A stretch of 64,000 bases of DNA from Ricinus communis (GCF_019578655.1 NC_063259.1:17140489-17204488), one strand, 5' to 3'. Shown: positions 45,441 to 57,712, counted from the stretch's first letter. Notes: generated by a model not told the origin, from the letters alone. Numbers and translations: made by a program.

Positions 45441-46865
45441 TGATATGCATTGTGTTACACATGTTTATATGCCCAATTACTTGCATTTTTGTGCATATTT
45501 ATCTTGTTTTATGCCAGATTCACCTATGTTTTGGTTCCTTTCATGTTTCAGGTGATCATTGATGGACATTATCCGTATTTGAGGGAGATACGTGCGAATA
45601 CAGACCAGAATCCATCAAAATTGAGCAAAGGCTAGCATTTCAAGGTTGAGCACGGCCTAGACTCTGGCCATGTTGAATGATCGACATTTCACCCTCAAAG
45701 GTGGCCTTTCAGCATAGTTTCCGAGGCCACCATGGTGTCTATCACGGCCCGTGGTGGCTTAGCATCGGCGAGGGCACGGTCAAGGAGAAGAGGCTGATTT
45801 TTGGGACTCGAAGGTCCAGTACAGTCTTGACCATGGCCGTTTGGGAAATTTATATAGGCAAAATTGATTTCTTTTGTTAGGGTTCGGTTTTCTGACTTTA
45901 GATCTCATATTCGCGCACGAGCCACCTCTTGTCAGACTTCGATATTCGACTTTGGGAGACTATTTCGCATATTGAAGTATGGATTTCAGTGGTTGAAGCA
46001 TCACATTGAAGATCAAGAGTGGATTTGGAGGCATTCAAGAGACAATTCGAGGTTCATTATTCAGATTTGGAGATATAGGATGTTCATCCGACTTGAAGAA
46101 GAAGGGTGTACATGTTTCCAATTTTCTTTTCTGTATTTGTTCCTTATTTTGTGTTATTCATTAGCATGAGTAGCTAGAGCTGTTGAACCCATTGGGGTTC
46201 CTTTATTTATTAGATTGCACTTAATATTTATGAGATTTTGATTATAAATGCTTGTATTCTTCTTGCTTTCAGTATTAATAAGATATCACATTTTTTATGA
46301 GACATTGTGAACTGTGTTGCTCAGATTGCTTTTTGTAATTGAGAAATTCATTTAGTAGTTGGAAAGTTGAATAGCAAGAACTGGTTAATGATCATTTCGA
46401 GATAAGGGTAATTAACTAGCCAAATTAAGAATTAACAACTCTTAATAGCAATAGATTAATCTTAAGGCTTCCGTCGTTTAGGTTCTTAGGTTTAGGAATT
46501 CGGTGTTCTCGAGAGGGAACTCAAATTTAATTTAGAATCCGTTCATGGATAATCACAATTGGTAATCAATCTAATTTCTACCTTCACTAAAATCCAACTA
46601 GCCTAGGTCCTCTTAGGTTTCCTTTCTTCCCTTGTTTATTTCACTAAACCTTTGCAAATTTCTTGACATTTAGCTAATCATTTAGCTTGCATCTAGTCAT
46701 AGAATAGTAACTTCATCAATTTTATTTAAGGTTAGATAACATAAGACGCTGGAGTAGTTCTAGGATCACCCTTTCCCGAGGATACGACCTTGATACTCAC
46801 CATTAGTGCTGGTCTGCATCGATAGGTTCACTGTCTTAGATTATAGCTACATAAATAGCCCATTA
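45441..46865 (+). repeat. 3' LTR of B1
   Basis: 1425 bp, starts TGATATGCATTGTG like 18460, ends CCCATTA (terminal CA mutated to TA). TATATAG at 45851. It is followed by target duplicate ATTCT. Confidence 0.92.
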
Positions 46866-47075
46866 ATTCTCGAGGCTGTTTCCATAGGTATAACACGCGT
46901 TCTTTGCTCAAGAGCATTCCATCAACCAAAATGTCTCATCATTAGGCTTATAAAAACTTTTATTTGAAAAATCTCCGTGCTAACATTTTACCCCTGCTTT
47001 GGAGGAGGAATTTTCAAAGAAATTTATTTTTGTAGAAAAACACATTTTGAAATGTAGTTCAAACAAATCATAAAG
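46866..47075 (+). repeat. Continuation of the putative Tat LTR
   Basis: Right-hand flank of B1 that completes the sequence broken at 18459. It contains TTGAAAAATCTCCGTGC and TTTACCCCTGC, wording I associate with the end of Tat/Ogre LTRs. The end at about 47075 is where the next repeat begins. Confidence 0.5.
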
Positions 47076-49180
47076 TGTTGGGAATTGATATTAAAATATA
47101 AGGAAAGGTGCAACAGAAGCAATTTAAATTTTTTCTCAATTCTTACAAAGGATCTCATTGATTAAGATAGATATAATACACAAAACAAGCAAAAGATGGA
47201 GAAGACTTACAAAGGGTGTTTTTGGCCAATCCAAGGAGTGCTTCTTACTTTTATAATTCTTGATTCTTCAAGGATGATTGATGCACTTTAAAGCTACTTA
47301 AGTGACTAGCCCCTTTTGGTGATCCACACAAGCTTCTAAGCAAAGATCTCATTAAACCACTTTTAGGAGATTGAAAAGAGATGTTGGAGATTGAATACTA
47401 GTTCCATGTAAGAGGGACAAATCAATTAATCTTATTAATTGATTCACCTAAGGTATGTATCTCAAAGAAAACATGTTTCTTTCTTAGATGTGCCACCAAC
47501 GTTCAACCATCACCTTTGCCACCTCATATGCATCTTTTTCTATATATATAGTCTTTAATCAAAGTCTTTATAGGTTTAGAATTTCTACAGAACCTTAACT
47601 TACTTTAAGTTAGGCTTTGTTATCCCAAATGGACTTCAATTGATATAAGAACTAATTCAAGGATAATAACCCATCATAGGCCCGTTATACAAGACCCATT
47701 AGCTTTTAATTAATTAACCTTTAATTAGACCTAATATATATGAGCTTAAGCCTAAAGCTTAATCTCATTTTTTATCCTCACTTAAAACCTATTTATGTGT
47801 GACCTAAAAGGTTCCTACATGTTGATCGTGAATATAAATTATGAATTAAACTCCTTTAAATCAATGTTAATTCTCTAATGTAACTTAATCCATATTCATA
47901 TATCAAGATTGGCATCTAGCAATGCATCATGACCATCCAAATGTGTAGGAATAATTAAAATGCTTTAATCAACCTTACCAGTGAACAATCTTGCAATGTA
48001 ATTCAATCCTTTTATTGTACTTTTATCCCAATTGATTCATAGAGCATGGATGCAAGTGTCAACTCTATAATTGAACCAATCATATTTCTTCTTGATAATT
48101 ACATATAACATCTTGAATAAGATCTACGAAACACTTTTCATAATTTTCATTCATATAACATTGGCCAAGGATTTCCATGTTAAAGGATATCAAGAATCAT
48201 TAAGATAAGGTCCCATGACATATTACCTTGGGCAAAAAATTCTTTATTGATAACTAATCATCTTCATATGACTTTTAATATACCCAATGACTATCCCTTG
48301 AGCACTCCATGGATAGGAGAACATAAGATAGTATCAAAGTATAGTAATCCTTAATAAGATCTACAAAACACTTTTCATAATCTTCATTCATACAACATTG
48401 GCCAAGGATTTCTATGTTAAAGGATATCAAGAATCATCAAGATAAGGTCCCATGACATATTACCTTAGGCAACAAATTCTTTATTGATAACTAATCATCT
48501 TCATATGACTCTTAATATACCCAATGACTATCCCTTGAGCACTCCATGGATAGGAGAACATAAGATGGTATCAAAGTATAGTAATCCTTAAATAAGATAA
48601 TACACTATTATGTCAAGTCAAAGGATCATATCTTACATGATTGTCACAAGAGTATTGTTCGTAGACACTTGGGGTAAATTCCATATAGAGTACTCAGTAA
48701 GGTCGTGTTGAGTGAACTTGTTCTTGTAACAAGCACCCATATGCTTATATCAGAATTTCTATTCCTCAACCTTATGAGATAGATTGCTTACTTCATAAGT
48801 AAGTGATAACACATTACGGTAGTCTCAAGCGTTTGATCAATATCCAACAATCAATATCTAATTCTTGATCAAACATTGATTATGAATAAAATTTAGGAAC
48901 GTATGTAATGAGAACCTCATCATTATAAAATCGCTTTATAATTTTCCTTACATTTTTGTTTACATTCCATGGTGTTCATCTCTAATGGTCTGGATTATTC
49001 CTTGATAATACCCAACTACTCGTACCATTAGAGTCGAACGATGTCTTTAGTATAATTGTATGTATCAATTGTGATGTAGAAATTAACATAGATCATTTAA
49101 CAACTCTTTATCTTTAAGGTATACTTTAATATAAAGAAGCTTAGGGTTTGGGTGTCGAATATTGATTATCTATGACATGT
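47076..49180. repeat. Second, rearranged copy of the 5.8-7.0 kb repeat
   Basis: Starts TGTTGGGAATTGAT. 47076-47630 is the reverse complement of 6515-7032, while 47860-48720 matches 5880-6510 in direct orientation. 48720-49130 has no counterpart in the window. No coding frame. The right limit is where C/E-type LTR sequence begins (about 49180). Confidence 0.6.
48118..48591 (+). repeat. 237-bp tandem duplication
   Basis: Copy 1 at 48118-48354 and copy 2 at 48355-48591, both starting TAAGATCTAC and holding TGGCCAAGGATTTC and GACTATCCCTTGAGCACTCC. They differ by only a handful of bases. The 5.8-7.0 kb relative has a single copy, so the duplication arose here. Confidence 0.88.
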
Positions 49181-49474
49181 CTTGCTGGAGACTGTGGTGG
49201 CCTTGGAAACTGTGCTAAAAGGCCATATTTGAAGATCAAAGGCCAACGGTTCAGCACGACCAGAGTTCAGGCTGTGCTCAACCTTGAAATCCGAGCCTTT
49301 ATCCAATTTTGATGAATTCCATTCTGTATTCGCACGTATCACCCTCAAACACTGATAATTTTCATCAATGATCACCTGAAGCATGAAAAGAACCAAAACA
49401 CAGGTGATTCTGGCATAAAACAAGATAAATATGCACAAAAGTGCAAGTAATTGGGCATATAAACATGTGTAACA
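49180..49474 (-). repeat. 3' LTR remnant of E
   Basis: About 295 bp of U3: CTGGAGACTGTGGTGGCC, a few palindrome words (GTTCAGCACGACC) and ACATGTGTAACACAATAAATCA, where a few bases of the LTR terminus (GCATATC) are lost. Truncated on the left by the neighbouring repeat. Confidence 0.75.
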
Positions 49475-49494
49475 CAATAAATCACCCCAACTTA
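49475..49494 (-). promoter_or_regulatory. Polypurine tract of E
   Basis: Minus strand CTTAAGTTGGGGTGATT next to the LTR remnant. Confidence 0.65.
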
Positions 49495-50713
49495 AGCTTT
49501 TGCTTGTCCTCAAGCAATCAATAACTCAATACATATACGAGTAATAATCACCCCTCAAATCCATGCTAAGGTTCACAACTTAACCTTATTCAACATATAA
49601 AGAATGAAACCCAAGTAGCTAAACAAATCATACACCTTTAAAAAAAAACTATAATAATACCATCTCGAAGTACAACTTATATAACAACTCAGCATTAAAG
49701 ACTAGGAACCATTGCCTCACAGGGATCTCTCAAATCACTCACAGTGTTTACAGGTAAATAAAAAGATTCCCTCAATGCAGTTGCAAAAAAACCTGTTTAC
49801 GATAAGCTTGCTCATTAACCCTATCTTTGCTACTGTGAATAAATGAATACCAAAATCAAAGGGTCTTTACAAGGGTTGAAATGGGGCTAAAATAAAGTTA
49901 AGAATATTTGGATAGAAGTGTAAAGTATACCGGAAAATCATGTAATTATTTAGAATGAATGCTCAAGAAACTGAATGCCAAATCAACAGAAGTACTCACT
50001 AAGCCTTATTTGAAGTAGAGGATGCTCAAAGAGTTGAATCCAAAAGAGGAAAGAGCTAAGAAAGAAGCACAATAAACACTTAATTAAATATATATATATT
50101 TTTAATATGCCATAACAGCTTACACAGGGGCTGCATGGTTAATGACACAAACAAAGAGAATAGTTATACAATTAGGATTGAAGGGAGCGTCAAAGAATGA
50201 TTAAAAGGACTAAGTGAATTTGTAACAAAATTAGGCACTATAATTCTATAAAAGAATAAGCATATCACATAATTATTCAGCATACGGGGTGAAAGAAAAG
50301 ACAAATGTAGAGAATGGTATAAATGTAGTGTATAGGTGTAAATCATGAAGAAAAGTTTAAGGCTCAAAACTGGTTGATTAATAGAAACAAAAGGTAGGCT
50401 TTTGGCTAAATGTGGTGAATTCTAGGTTGCCTAAATCATTTAATGATATTAAAAAATTCATGTAACCTCAACAAGCATTACAGAGCAAGTTCTAGAAACA
50501 AAATTAAGTACAACACACACTCAAACAAGAAAAATCATGAGCATAATTGCAATGGATGCTCAAATTTTGGTTCAAAAACTCACGTTTGAAGTGGCTAAAT
50601 TTGCAATTGGTTTCCAAACTTATCAATTGAATCATCATATAAATGGTATAAGAAATTGACATAATCAAAGTTCAAAGATAAAGGCTAGAAATTTGCAAAG
50701 AAGTCAAGCAGCA
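49495..50713 (-). other. 3' non-coding region of E
   Basis: Collinear with C1 22928-24125 and, inverted, with B1 44195-45420. No coding frame. It ends with the target duplicate CAGCA (50709-50713) of the A2 block. Confidence 0.75.
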
Positions 50714-52150
50714 TGATGTGCGTAACATACACACATCTAAATGGGACTTTTAAGATTGATTTTATGGATATTTGGATGTGAATTGGTCCCAACACTCACC
50801 CTATGCGTCTGTTTGTGTGCATTAGGTTCAACAGAAGTCAAGGAATGATAAAGGGAAGAATTGGAGCATAATTGGACGTCAAAGCTGCCGAAACAAACTA
50901 AGTATGTGCATGAAGAAGCTGAACATGGCCATGTTGGTTTCAACACTGGCCGTGTTCCCAACACAGCCGTGTTAGGTGCATCAAACATCAAAGAAAAAGA
51001 AGTTTTTAGGGAGCACGGCCACAGAGAGTAACACGGCCAGGAACACCAAACCGTGTTCCCAACACGGGAATCAACATGGCCGTGTTGGCGGCGATAGTGG
51101 GAATTAATTAAAAGAAAGAAAAGAGGAAAGAAAAAGAGAGCGGGGAAGAACGTCCCAAACCCTAATATTTCTCTCCTTAAGGGTTTTCTGAGCTGGAACT
51201 AAGGGAAAAGGAGACTTAGATAAAGGTTTCAATCGGATTCCCTTCAAAGATTGAAGATTGGGCGAGGTTCATTGATTGGTTTTCAAATCGAGCAAGAGGA
51301 ACAAGAATCGATTCAATTCGAGGAAGAGGAATTGGGGCTGTTTACTCTCATCCAAGGGTGTAATCGGGTTTCTCTACCTTTACTCATTGTTGTAATTGAA
51401 TTCTTGTGGATTTTGATAATGAACATGATTAGCTAGATTGATTAAATCCATTGGGATTTCTTTACTATGTTGGCTTAGTATTATATTGTTGGATTGTTTG
51501 GGTTAGTTTTGTATTCTTCTTGCTTTCAGTATTAATAAGATAATGCATTATTCATGAGATGTTGTGAATTGTGTGTTTAGATTGCTTTGTGTGATTGAGA
51601 AGTCCATTTGGCAATTGGAATTTTGAATAGCAAGAACTGGTTAATAATCACTTAGAGATAAGGATAATTAACTAGCCGGATTAAGAATTAACAAAGCTTA
51701 ATAGAGGCGGATTAAAGCTTAATGCTAATTTAAGAATTAATCGTTAGGAAGAGATTCCAACTTTAGGTTATTAGGTTTAGGAATTCCGTTATCGAGAGAG
51801 AGAAACTGAATTCGGTTAAGAATTCGTCCACAGGTAGCATAATTAGACTCACCAATCCTTTATCTTTTGTTTGATTGCCAACTAGTTTAGGTTCCCTTTG
51901 GGTTTCCTTTCTTGTCTTGGTTATTTTAGTTATCAATTACTCCTGCATCTCCCTTAGAATTTAGTATGTAGCTATTAGTTAGTTTAGAAATTATTCATCA
52001 CTCATTTTAGGTTAATATAACAAAGAACATAGGAGTAACTCTGGGCTTTCACTTTCCCGAGGAATACGACCTTGATACTCGCCATTAGTGCTAGACTGCA
52101 TCGATAGGTACATTGCCTTAGATTATAGCTAACACAAGTAGCACACATCA
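50714..52150 (+). repeat. A-family LTR (first LTR of A2)
   Basis: 1437 bp, TGATGTGCG to ACACATCA. Palindrome cluster at about 50925-51090 with CCGTGTTCCCAACAC at 50950. Confidence 0.93.
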
Positions 52151-52156
52151 AGTTTT

Positions 52157-52174
52157 TAGTGCCGTTGCCGGGGA
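52157..52174 (+). promoter_or_regulatory. Primer binding site, tRNA-Asp type (A2)
   Basis: TAGTGCCGTTGCCGGGGA, two changes from the tRNA-Asp complement. Confidence 0.86.
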
Positions 52175-52315
52175 ATGTTTGAAAACTAGAGTGAAATTTA
52201 CTATTTGCTAATTTAGCCATTTTTTTATATTTTTATTTATATTTATTTCTGTTTTTTTTGTACATATTTATTTAGTTAAGTTTATGATTCAGATAGTGAA
52301 TGATAAGGAGGTTCA

Positions 52316-53473
52316 ATGCTAAACTCTTTGTATGACACGTTGGAAAATGGGATCAAGAACTAAGAGAGTGCTAAAAATTGGGATACCCGTGCATCTTTAA
52401 AAGCTCGAGTGGGATCGTTTTGCAGGGCTACCGATCAACTCTCCACTCCTATCCTTTCATCTCAAGTTTTTTGTGAATTTTGTTGTGGTTTACATTTGAG
52501 TAATGGTTGTCCATTATATAGTGATGTTGCTCATTGTTCTTATAACTATGAATAGGTGAATTATATGGGAAGTTGGCCAAATGACTCGTATGGAAGCACC
52601 TACAATCAAGAGTTGAGCATTCATTCACCCCTTGGATGGAGCTTAGATGGCCAAGAACCACCAGAATTTCAGCAGCCTAATCTTGCACCATCAACTCAAG
52701 GTGAAGAGTTAGTGTTAGAGGAGCAGATGACGAGGTTTATTGCAAGTCTTGAGGATAGATTCCAACAAACAAAGAGGATACTTGAAGATCAACAAGCCTC
52801 GATTAAGAACATAGAGCATCAAGTAGGCTTAATCTTCAAGTTACTAGCTGAAGAGCAATTGGGAACTCCATCAAACGCTACTGAATCCGAGGAACACTTG
52901 AGCGCCGTCACTTTGCGTTTAGGTGAGAATTTTTCTGGGTTATCTATTATGTTTGACGATGATGCTTTTGTGCAGGACGACTCTTTAAACATGGAGATAG
53001 AACTAGAAAAGGAAGAGGCAAACATGATCCCTCTGAAAGACTACCAACAGGAACGTACAGTTGATGATGCTGAGTTGCAATTAGAGGAATTTTTGGTGGA
53101 TTTTCCACAAGTCCCTTCGATGATGGAAGATGAGCACGAGTTATCCAATGAAGAAGTCTTGGAGGAGCTCGAGTTTCTTCTAGCAAGTGAACCAAGCCAA
53201 GGACTAGAGAAAACCATCGACGTTCCTGAAGAAATTGCCCAACCATCGATCCTTCCAATTGGTGAAACTCCAGCTTTCAAATTAGAAGAGCCCTTAGAGC
53301 ATCATGACTATGTTCAATTATACGACGAGCGAGTTTTGCCCATCATACTGGCATCTTGCTTGATAGTCGGGAAGAGGAAATTGACGATTATCCCTCTAAG
53401 CGGATACTTGAAGACATTTGCTTGGAAGAAGGATGGATGGTCATCAATCCCTACTGTTTGCTTTTCACCATGA
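52316..53473 (+). pseudogene. Shortened gag-linker ORF of A2
   Basis: Same frame and length (385 codons plus stop) as A1. Two stops in the first 80 codons (RTxES-like near 52359 and YExVNY near 52552), then 305 open codons to KDGWSSIPTVCFSP. Knuckle-like CEFCCGLHLSNGCP, coiled stretch LEDRFQQTKRILEDQQ, Athila-type TLRLGENFSG, linker NEEVLEELEFLLASEPSQGL. The C-terminus equals the pre-RT segment of B1. Only substitutions separate it from A1, so the frame has been kept or both copies are young. Confidence 0.82.
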
Positions 53474-53700
53474 GTCCAGCTAAGAAGACTCATCACATAA
53501 AAAAGAAGCGCTTTTGGGAGGCACCCCAAATTCTATTTTTCAATTTTAATAATTTACCCTTTATTGTGAACTTAGTTTGATTAGATTTTACAGTTTGTTT
53601 TGGGTAAGTTTTATTTATGTTGAGTGTATAAGTTGAGGACTTATTGGTTGTGCATGTGAGAAAGAGTGAGAAAGTGCTGAGAATCGCAACTTTTGCATTT
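53474..53700 (+). other. Post-integrase spacer fused to the shortened gag (A2)
   Basis: ATGAGTCCAGCTAAGAAGAC overlaps the end of the shortened gag and corresponds to the sequence just after integrase in B1 (near 40845). AAGCGCTTTTGGGAGGCACC follows. This marks the pol-deletion junction. Confidence 0.65.
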
Positions 53701-53990
53701 TTTGGAGATCAACATGGGCGTGTTCAAGACCGTGTTCATTAACACGGACCGTGTTCTAATTGAAGAAAATCAAATTAAGATGAACACGTTCACAGTAGAC
53801 CACGCGGGCATTTATGCCCGACCGTGTCCCCAACACGTCCAAGTGTTACATAAACACGGGCGTGTTCTCAAAAGTTGGTAAGTCAGAACATTTAAATTCG
53901 CTTAACACGGCCCAATATCCAAACCGTGTTCCTGAACACGGCCCCTGTTGCTGAACACGGGCGTGTTCCGTACACTGCCTATATATACCA
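53701..53990 (+). promoter_or_regulatory. Palindrome cluster and TATA box before the A2 env-position ORF
   Basis: 53706-53972 repeats AACACGG, CGTGTTC and ACCGTGTT words in both orientations, the A-family version of the LTR cluster, followed by TATATATA at 53980-53987. Same layout as B1 and C1. Confidence 0.55.
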
Positions 53991-54106
53991 CTTCATTTCG
54001 AAATGGCCAAAAATTTTGCTCTCCCTTTGGTTTAGCAATTCTCTCCTCTCTTACTCTCTCATTTCTTATTTCTCATCTTGAAGGCTTTGGATATTGCGTT
54101 TGTCAA

Positions 54107-54678
54107 GTAAGTACCCTCCAACTTCATTTTTCATATTTTTTTTTATTTTGATATTAGTTTGAATTTATATTTTCTTTGTGTTCGAATTTGTGTTTCAATT
54201 TCTTTTTTTTTTTTAGTTTATTTCCTTATTTTATTATTTGGTGCATGCATTTACATTAATATTTTTGCTTAATTTTCTTTTGTTTTCTTTAATTTAGTTT
54301 ATATACCTAACTTGCTCATATTTTTCATTTTTCTTTTCTACCATTATTCATGATTGTGATTAATTCTTTATTTTCCTCTTTATTATTATTGTTGGTAGCT
54401 AAACAATAGGCTCTGTCATATATAGTCGACTCTGTTGTATCTGTTTTATATTAGCATGTTGGTTTGCCTTGTGATGGATTATGGCGAAGTTAAACTCCAT
54501 GTGGATGAATTGAAAATTTAATTGGTTAGCATTGGTTGGCAGTGTTGTGGATTGAATTTTCTTTACAGGACATTGAACGGCTTAATTTTATCAAGTTAAA
54601 TTGTTCGGTTTTTCCATTTTATGCCGTTATGCTGCCAGAATTTCGTTGATCCTTAGTACTAAAAATTTCTTTTTCAAG
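54107..54678 (+). other. Leader intron before the A2 env-position ORF
   Basis: Donor CAA|GTAAGT at 54107, T-rich 572-bp interior, acceptor TTTTTCAAG ending 54678, ATG at 54683. Confidence 0.52.
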
Positions 54679-54682
54679 TACC

Positions 54683-56302
54683 ATGTCCACCAGACGAGGA
54701 TCAGGAGTTTACAAGAGGAGGCGGACCAATGGTGCTTCTTCCTCTCGATCGTCAGGCGCTGCACCGACTAGTTTAGGGCAAATTAGACCACCACAGTGCC
54801 ATCGATTCCTACTTTTCCAAGGGCAGCCCACCTTTGAGCAGAGATATCAATCAATGAGGCATAAAGATTTGGGAAAGGGGCGTAGGATAGATCGCCACTC
54901 GAAACCGCTTGACTTGCAAATGCACTGATATCTTGAGACGCCCCCATTTCAGCATTTCTTTGAGATAGTTGAACCAACATATAGGGAGTTGACTGTGGAG
55001 TTTGCCAGCACTTTTCTTTCTGCAGAGCCAATTGCGGGACTTCCAACAACCGGATGCGATCAGTTTCAGACTAGCAAACCAAACTTTCACGATGAGTGTA
55101 CAACAGTTTGGGGTACACTTGGGCCTGTGGACTGAGGAGGATGCAGCTGGAGAGGTTTATAGTCACTGTATACACACGCCTGGTGTGTCATATCCGCAGA
55201 TGTGGGCCGAGATTTCTGATGACACTGAGGGGTACAGTGCCAGCCAGTCCAAGGCGTCTAACTTGCTTGAGGGACTGCGGTACTTGCATGCATTGCTGGC
55301 TAGGACCATCACTCGCAGGGGAGATAGCGGTGGTGTAGTTACCCAGCTCGACCTATTTATACTTTACAGCATGCACCAGCACTAGTCCGTCGATATGGGA
55401 TAGTTGTTGGCCAGACAGATTAGTGCCTTCTGCAACAAATCAAAGAAGGTATTTTTCTGTTTTGGGACTTACATTACTCGACTGGCTAGGAGCTTAGGAG
55501 TTTTGGAGGAGGCGATACCACATCTAACAGAGATGGGGGTGATGGAGACGTTGGGACTTCCCCAATTGGTTAGTATGGGGATGGTCTCGTAGGCAGGGTC
55601 CACTAGGACCAGAGTATAGACTGAGAAATGCTCTCTTGGTAGCACTCAGAGAGGAGCGACCTGCCCCACGAGCCCATGGTACACAGGATGTCCCACCTTC
55701 TTTTGATATTCTGGAGTCTTCCTCTAGACCATCTACTTCAGCTCCTTCTAGTTCTTCATCAGCTGTTTTAGGAGTCTCTCCAATTGAGTTTAGAGAGCTG
55801 CAGCTTACAGTGCAGAGGTTGGCAGAGGAGCAGCAGCAGCATTTCATTCGACAAGAGGCTTTTTAGTAGGACCTTTTACAGCATCAGGTTGAGTTTCAAA
55901 GCAGATGATGGCTCAATTTGAGAGCAGAGGGCTATGTTCCAGGCCTTGATTGAGCAGGGAGGTAGGTTAGAGGCCTCTATGGCCAATGACATGTTTGATG
56001 AAATTTTTGCTACAGACTTTGCACCTGCCTGTCCACAGAGCCGGGTTCCAGAGTAGAGCCATTTTGACATCCCTCTAGCAGATGATCTAGCTGGCCCTCC
56101 CTCTCCGACTGAGCACCCTTCAACACAGCAGCTTGACGAGCCTCCTATTGAAGCTGCTCCTGCTGATCCACCAGCTCCTGCATGGGACACTACTTCCGAT
56201 CCTCAGAGAGCAGCCACTCCTCCACCACAGACCAGCCAGCGCCTTGATATACCTGCTGATGCACCTCTTTTCACTACAGAGCTATAGTCAGGGCAGTATT
56301 AA
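54683..56302 (+). pseudogene. Env-position ORF of A2 (ATHILA-type protein)
   Basis: Starts MSTRRGSGVYKRRRTNGASS. It runs in three frames: first to about 55005, second at 55002-55592 (FTMSVQQFGVHLGLWTEEDA, YSASQSKASNLLEGLRYLHA, FGTYITRLARSLGVLEEAIP), third at 55636-55866 (FRELQLTVQRLAEEQQQHF, a coiled stretch). The C-terminus is rich in Pro, Ala and Ser (DEPPIEAAPADPPAPAW) and ends SGQY. About 540 codons. Clearly diverged from B1 and C1 but with the same domain order, so this non-autonomous family keeps its own version. The basic N-terminus could act in nuclear import or nucleic acid binding (inference). Confidence 0.72.
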
Positions 56303-56334
56303 TTCTTTTTCCTTTTTCATTTCTTATATTTTGT

Positions 56335-56371
56335 ACATTGAGGATAGTGTGTCCTTCAAGCGTGGGGTGGT
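56335..56371 (+). other. Weakened hairpin and second polypurine-like tract (A2)
   Basis: ACATTG-AGGA-TAGTGT, an imperfect form of the family hairpin, then AAGCGTGGGGTGGT at 56358-56371. Confidence 0.5.
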
Positions 56372-57712
56372 GATATTTATATACACTTGTTTTCGTGTTT
56401 TTATTGTTTTGTATATGAAATTCAGATCATTTTCTAGTGTATATATCGCATTTCATTTATCCCATCTCAGTTATTTATTTATTTTTTATGGAATTTTTTG
56501 TAAAATTTTGAAAAATTTTCACTTTGTTTCGATGCTCTTACTGTTGACTTGATTTTGAAATCCTGTTTATGTCCATGTGATCGGGTAAAACCGATAGTGT
56601 TGAGTCTTGCGAAAGAATGTAAGATAATTAGTTTGAGTTTTGCACTAAGTCGCTTTGGTTTATTTTATTTTATTTTGATGATTTTTGTTTGGAACCTACT
56701 CAAAAGCACACTTGTGAGAAATTGAGCCTAAATTGTAAGCATACACTTTATATGCTTTTATTTATTTCTTGTTGAGAGTGCCAATTACTGTCTTTACTTT
56801 TAGAACTTGCTCAGTAATGCTTATGAGGGCCACAAGGAGAGTTTAACACTTTGGTATGATAGAGGCACTTAGGTTTTTCATTCTAGCCAAATAGCCTTCA
56901 TTCGTTTATTGATTCTGTAGATAACCCCTTCTTTCACCAATTTTTTTATCGTATTCCATTACCACTTAGTTTTATTCTGCTTTGGGTTATGATTTTGCAT
57001 ATGAGTTGTTTTTATTGGGAATTTTTATCTCAGAAATAGTGTGGAATCTTATAGCAGCTTTCTTCAATCCAAAAGAAATTCACTTTATTATGTGAATGTT
57101 CTTCCCTTATGAAAAAAAAGAAAAAAAAAGAAATAGAAGAATAAGAGGGAAAGGTGATGAAAAGAAAGAAAGAAGTGAGCTAAACATCTTGACTTGATTC
57201 CTATTTCCCACCTTGGACTACTGTCCATTGTTTACCCCTTGTGATCATTGTGACTTGTGTGCAGGTCATGTATTTCATTGCAGAACACCATAGGTTCAAC
57301 TCTGACCAAATTTACCTACCCTTACCTAATCCCCATTACAACCCTTATAAAGACTTCTTGACATGGTTGTTGACTCTCCATAAGTGGTAGGAATAGGATT
57401 TAAGAGAAAGTATATAGTAAGTAAGACAGTAGTTGATGCATTGAGCGATTAAACACTACCCTTTAAACACTTTGAGTGATTTAGAGTGAATCTGGTGAGG
57501 AGTTGGTTCTGAATAATTTTGTTGAGATAGTATTTTGTGAATTATTGGCATCTTGGTTGTGATACTTGAATTGATTGCTTCATTTCTTTTTGTTTGACTT
57601 ACGCTTGTTAAGGATATGTTCAGGAGCTCTCTAGCTTTTTTGTCAGTTTAAGTGTTGTTCCTTAGTGGTTTATTTTCCTTATTTTACTTTTGATTGCTTG
57701 AGGACAAGCAAT
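56372..57712 (+). other. 3' non-coding region of A2
   Basis: No coding frame. Little similarity to the B1 3' region except TTTTAGAACTTGCTCAGTAATGC-like words near 56800 and GATTGCTTGAGGACAAGCAA near 57690. Purine-rich simple sequence at 57111-57180. Confidence 0.6.

Larger units (their letters stand above)
18460..46865 (+). mobile_element. B1: Athila-like Ty3/gypsy element with nested insertions
   Basis: Perfect target duplication ATTCT at 18455-18459 and 46866-46870 joins two related LTRs (18460-19872 and 45441-46865) more than 25 kb apart. The internal order is primer site, gag, protease, RT, RNase H, integrase, palindrome cluster with TATA, env-position ORF, 3' non-coding region and purine tract. 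C1 (21439-30700) sits in gag and D1 (33648-39841) in integrase. Removing both leaves about 13 kb, within the range of Athila elements. tRNA-Asp priming and a third ORF after pol support the Athila lineage. It is inactive through stops, the insertions and the damage noted in its genes. Confidence 0.92.

Noticed and set aside
47071..49136. Target duplicate TAAAG around the 47.1-49.1 kb repeat
   Set aside because: TAAAG at 47071-47075 recurs at 49132-49136, but the word is low in complexity and the right end would be ..TTTAATA and not ..CA, so an LTR insertion is not supported.
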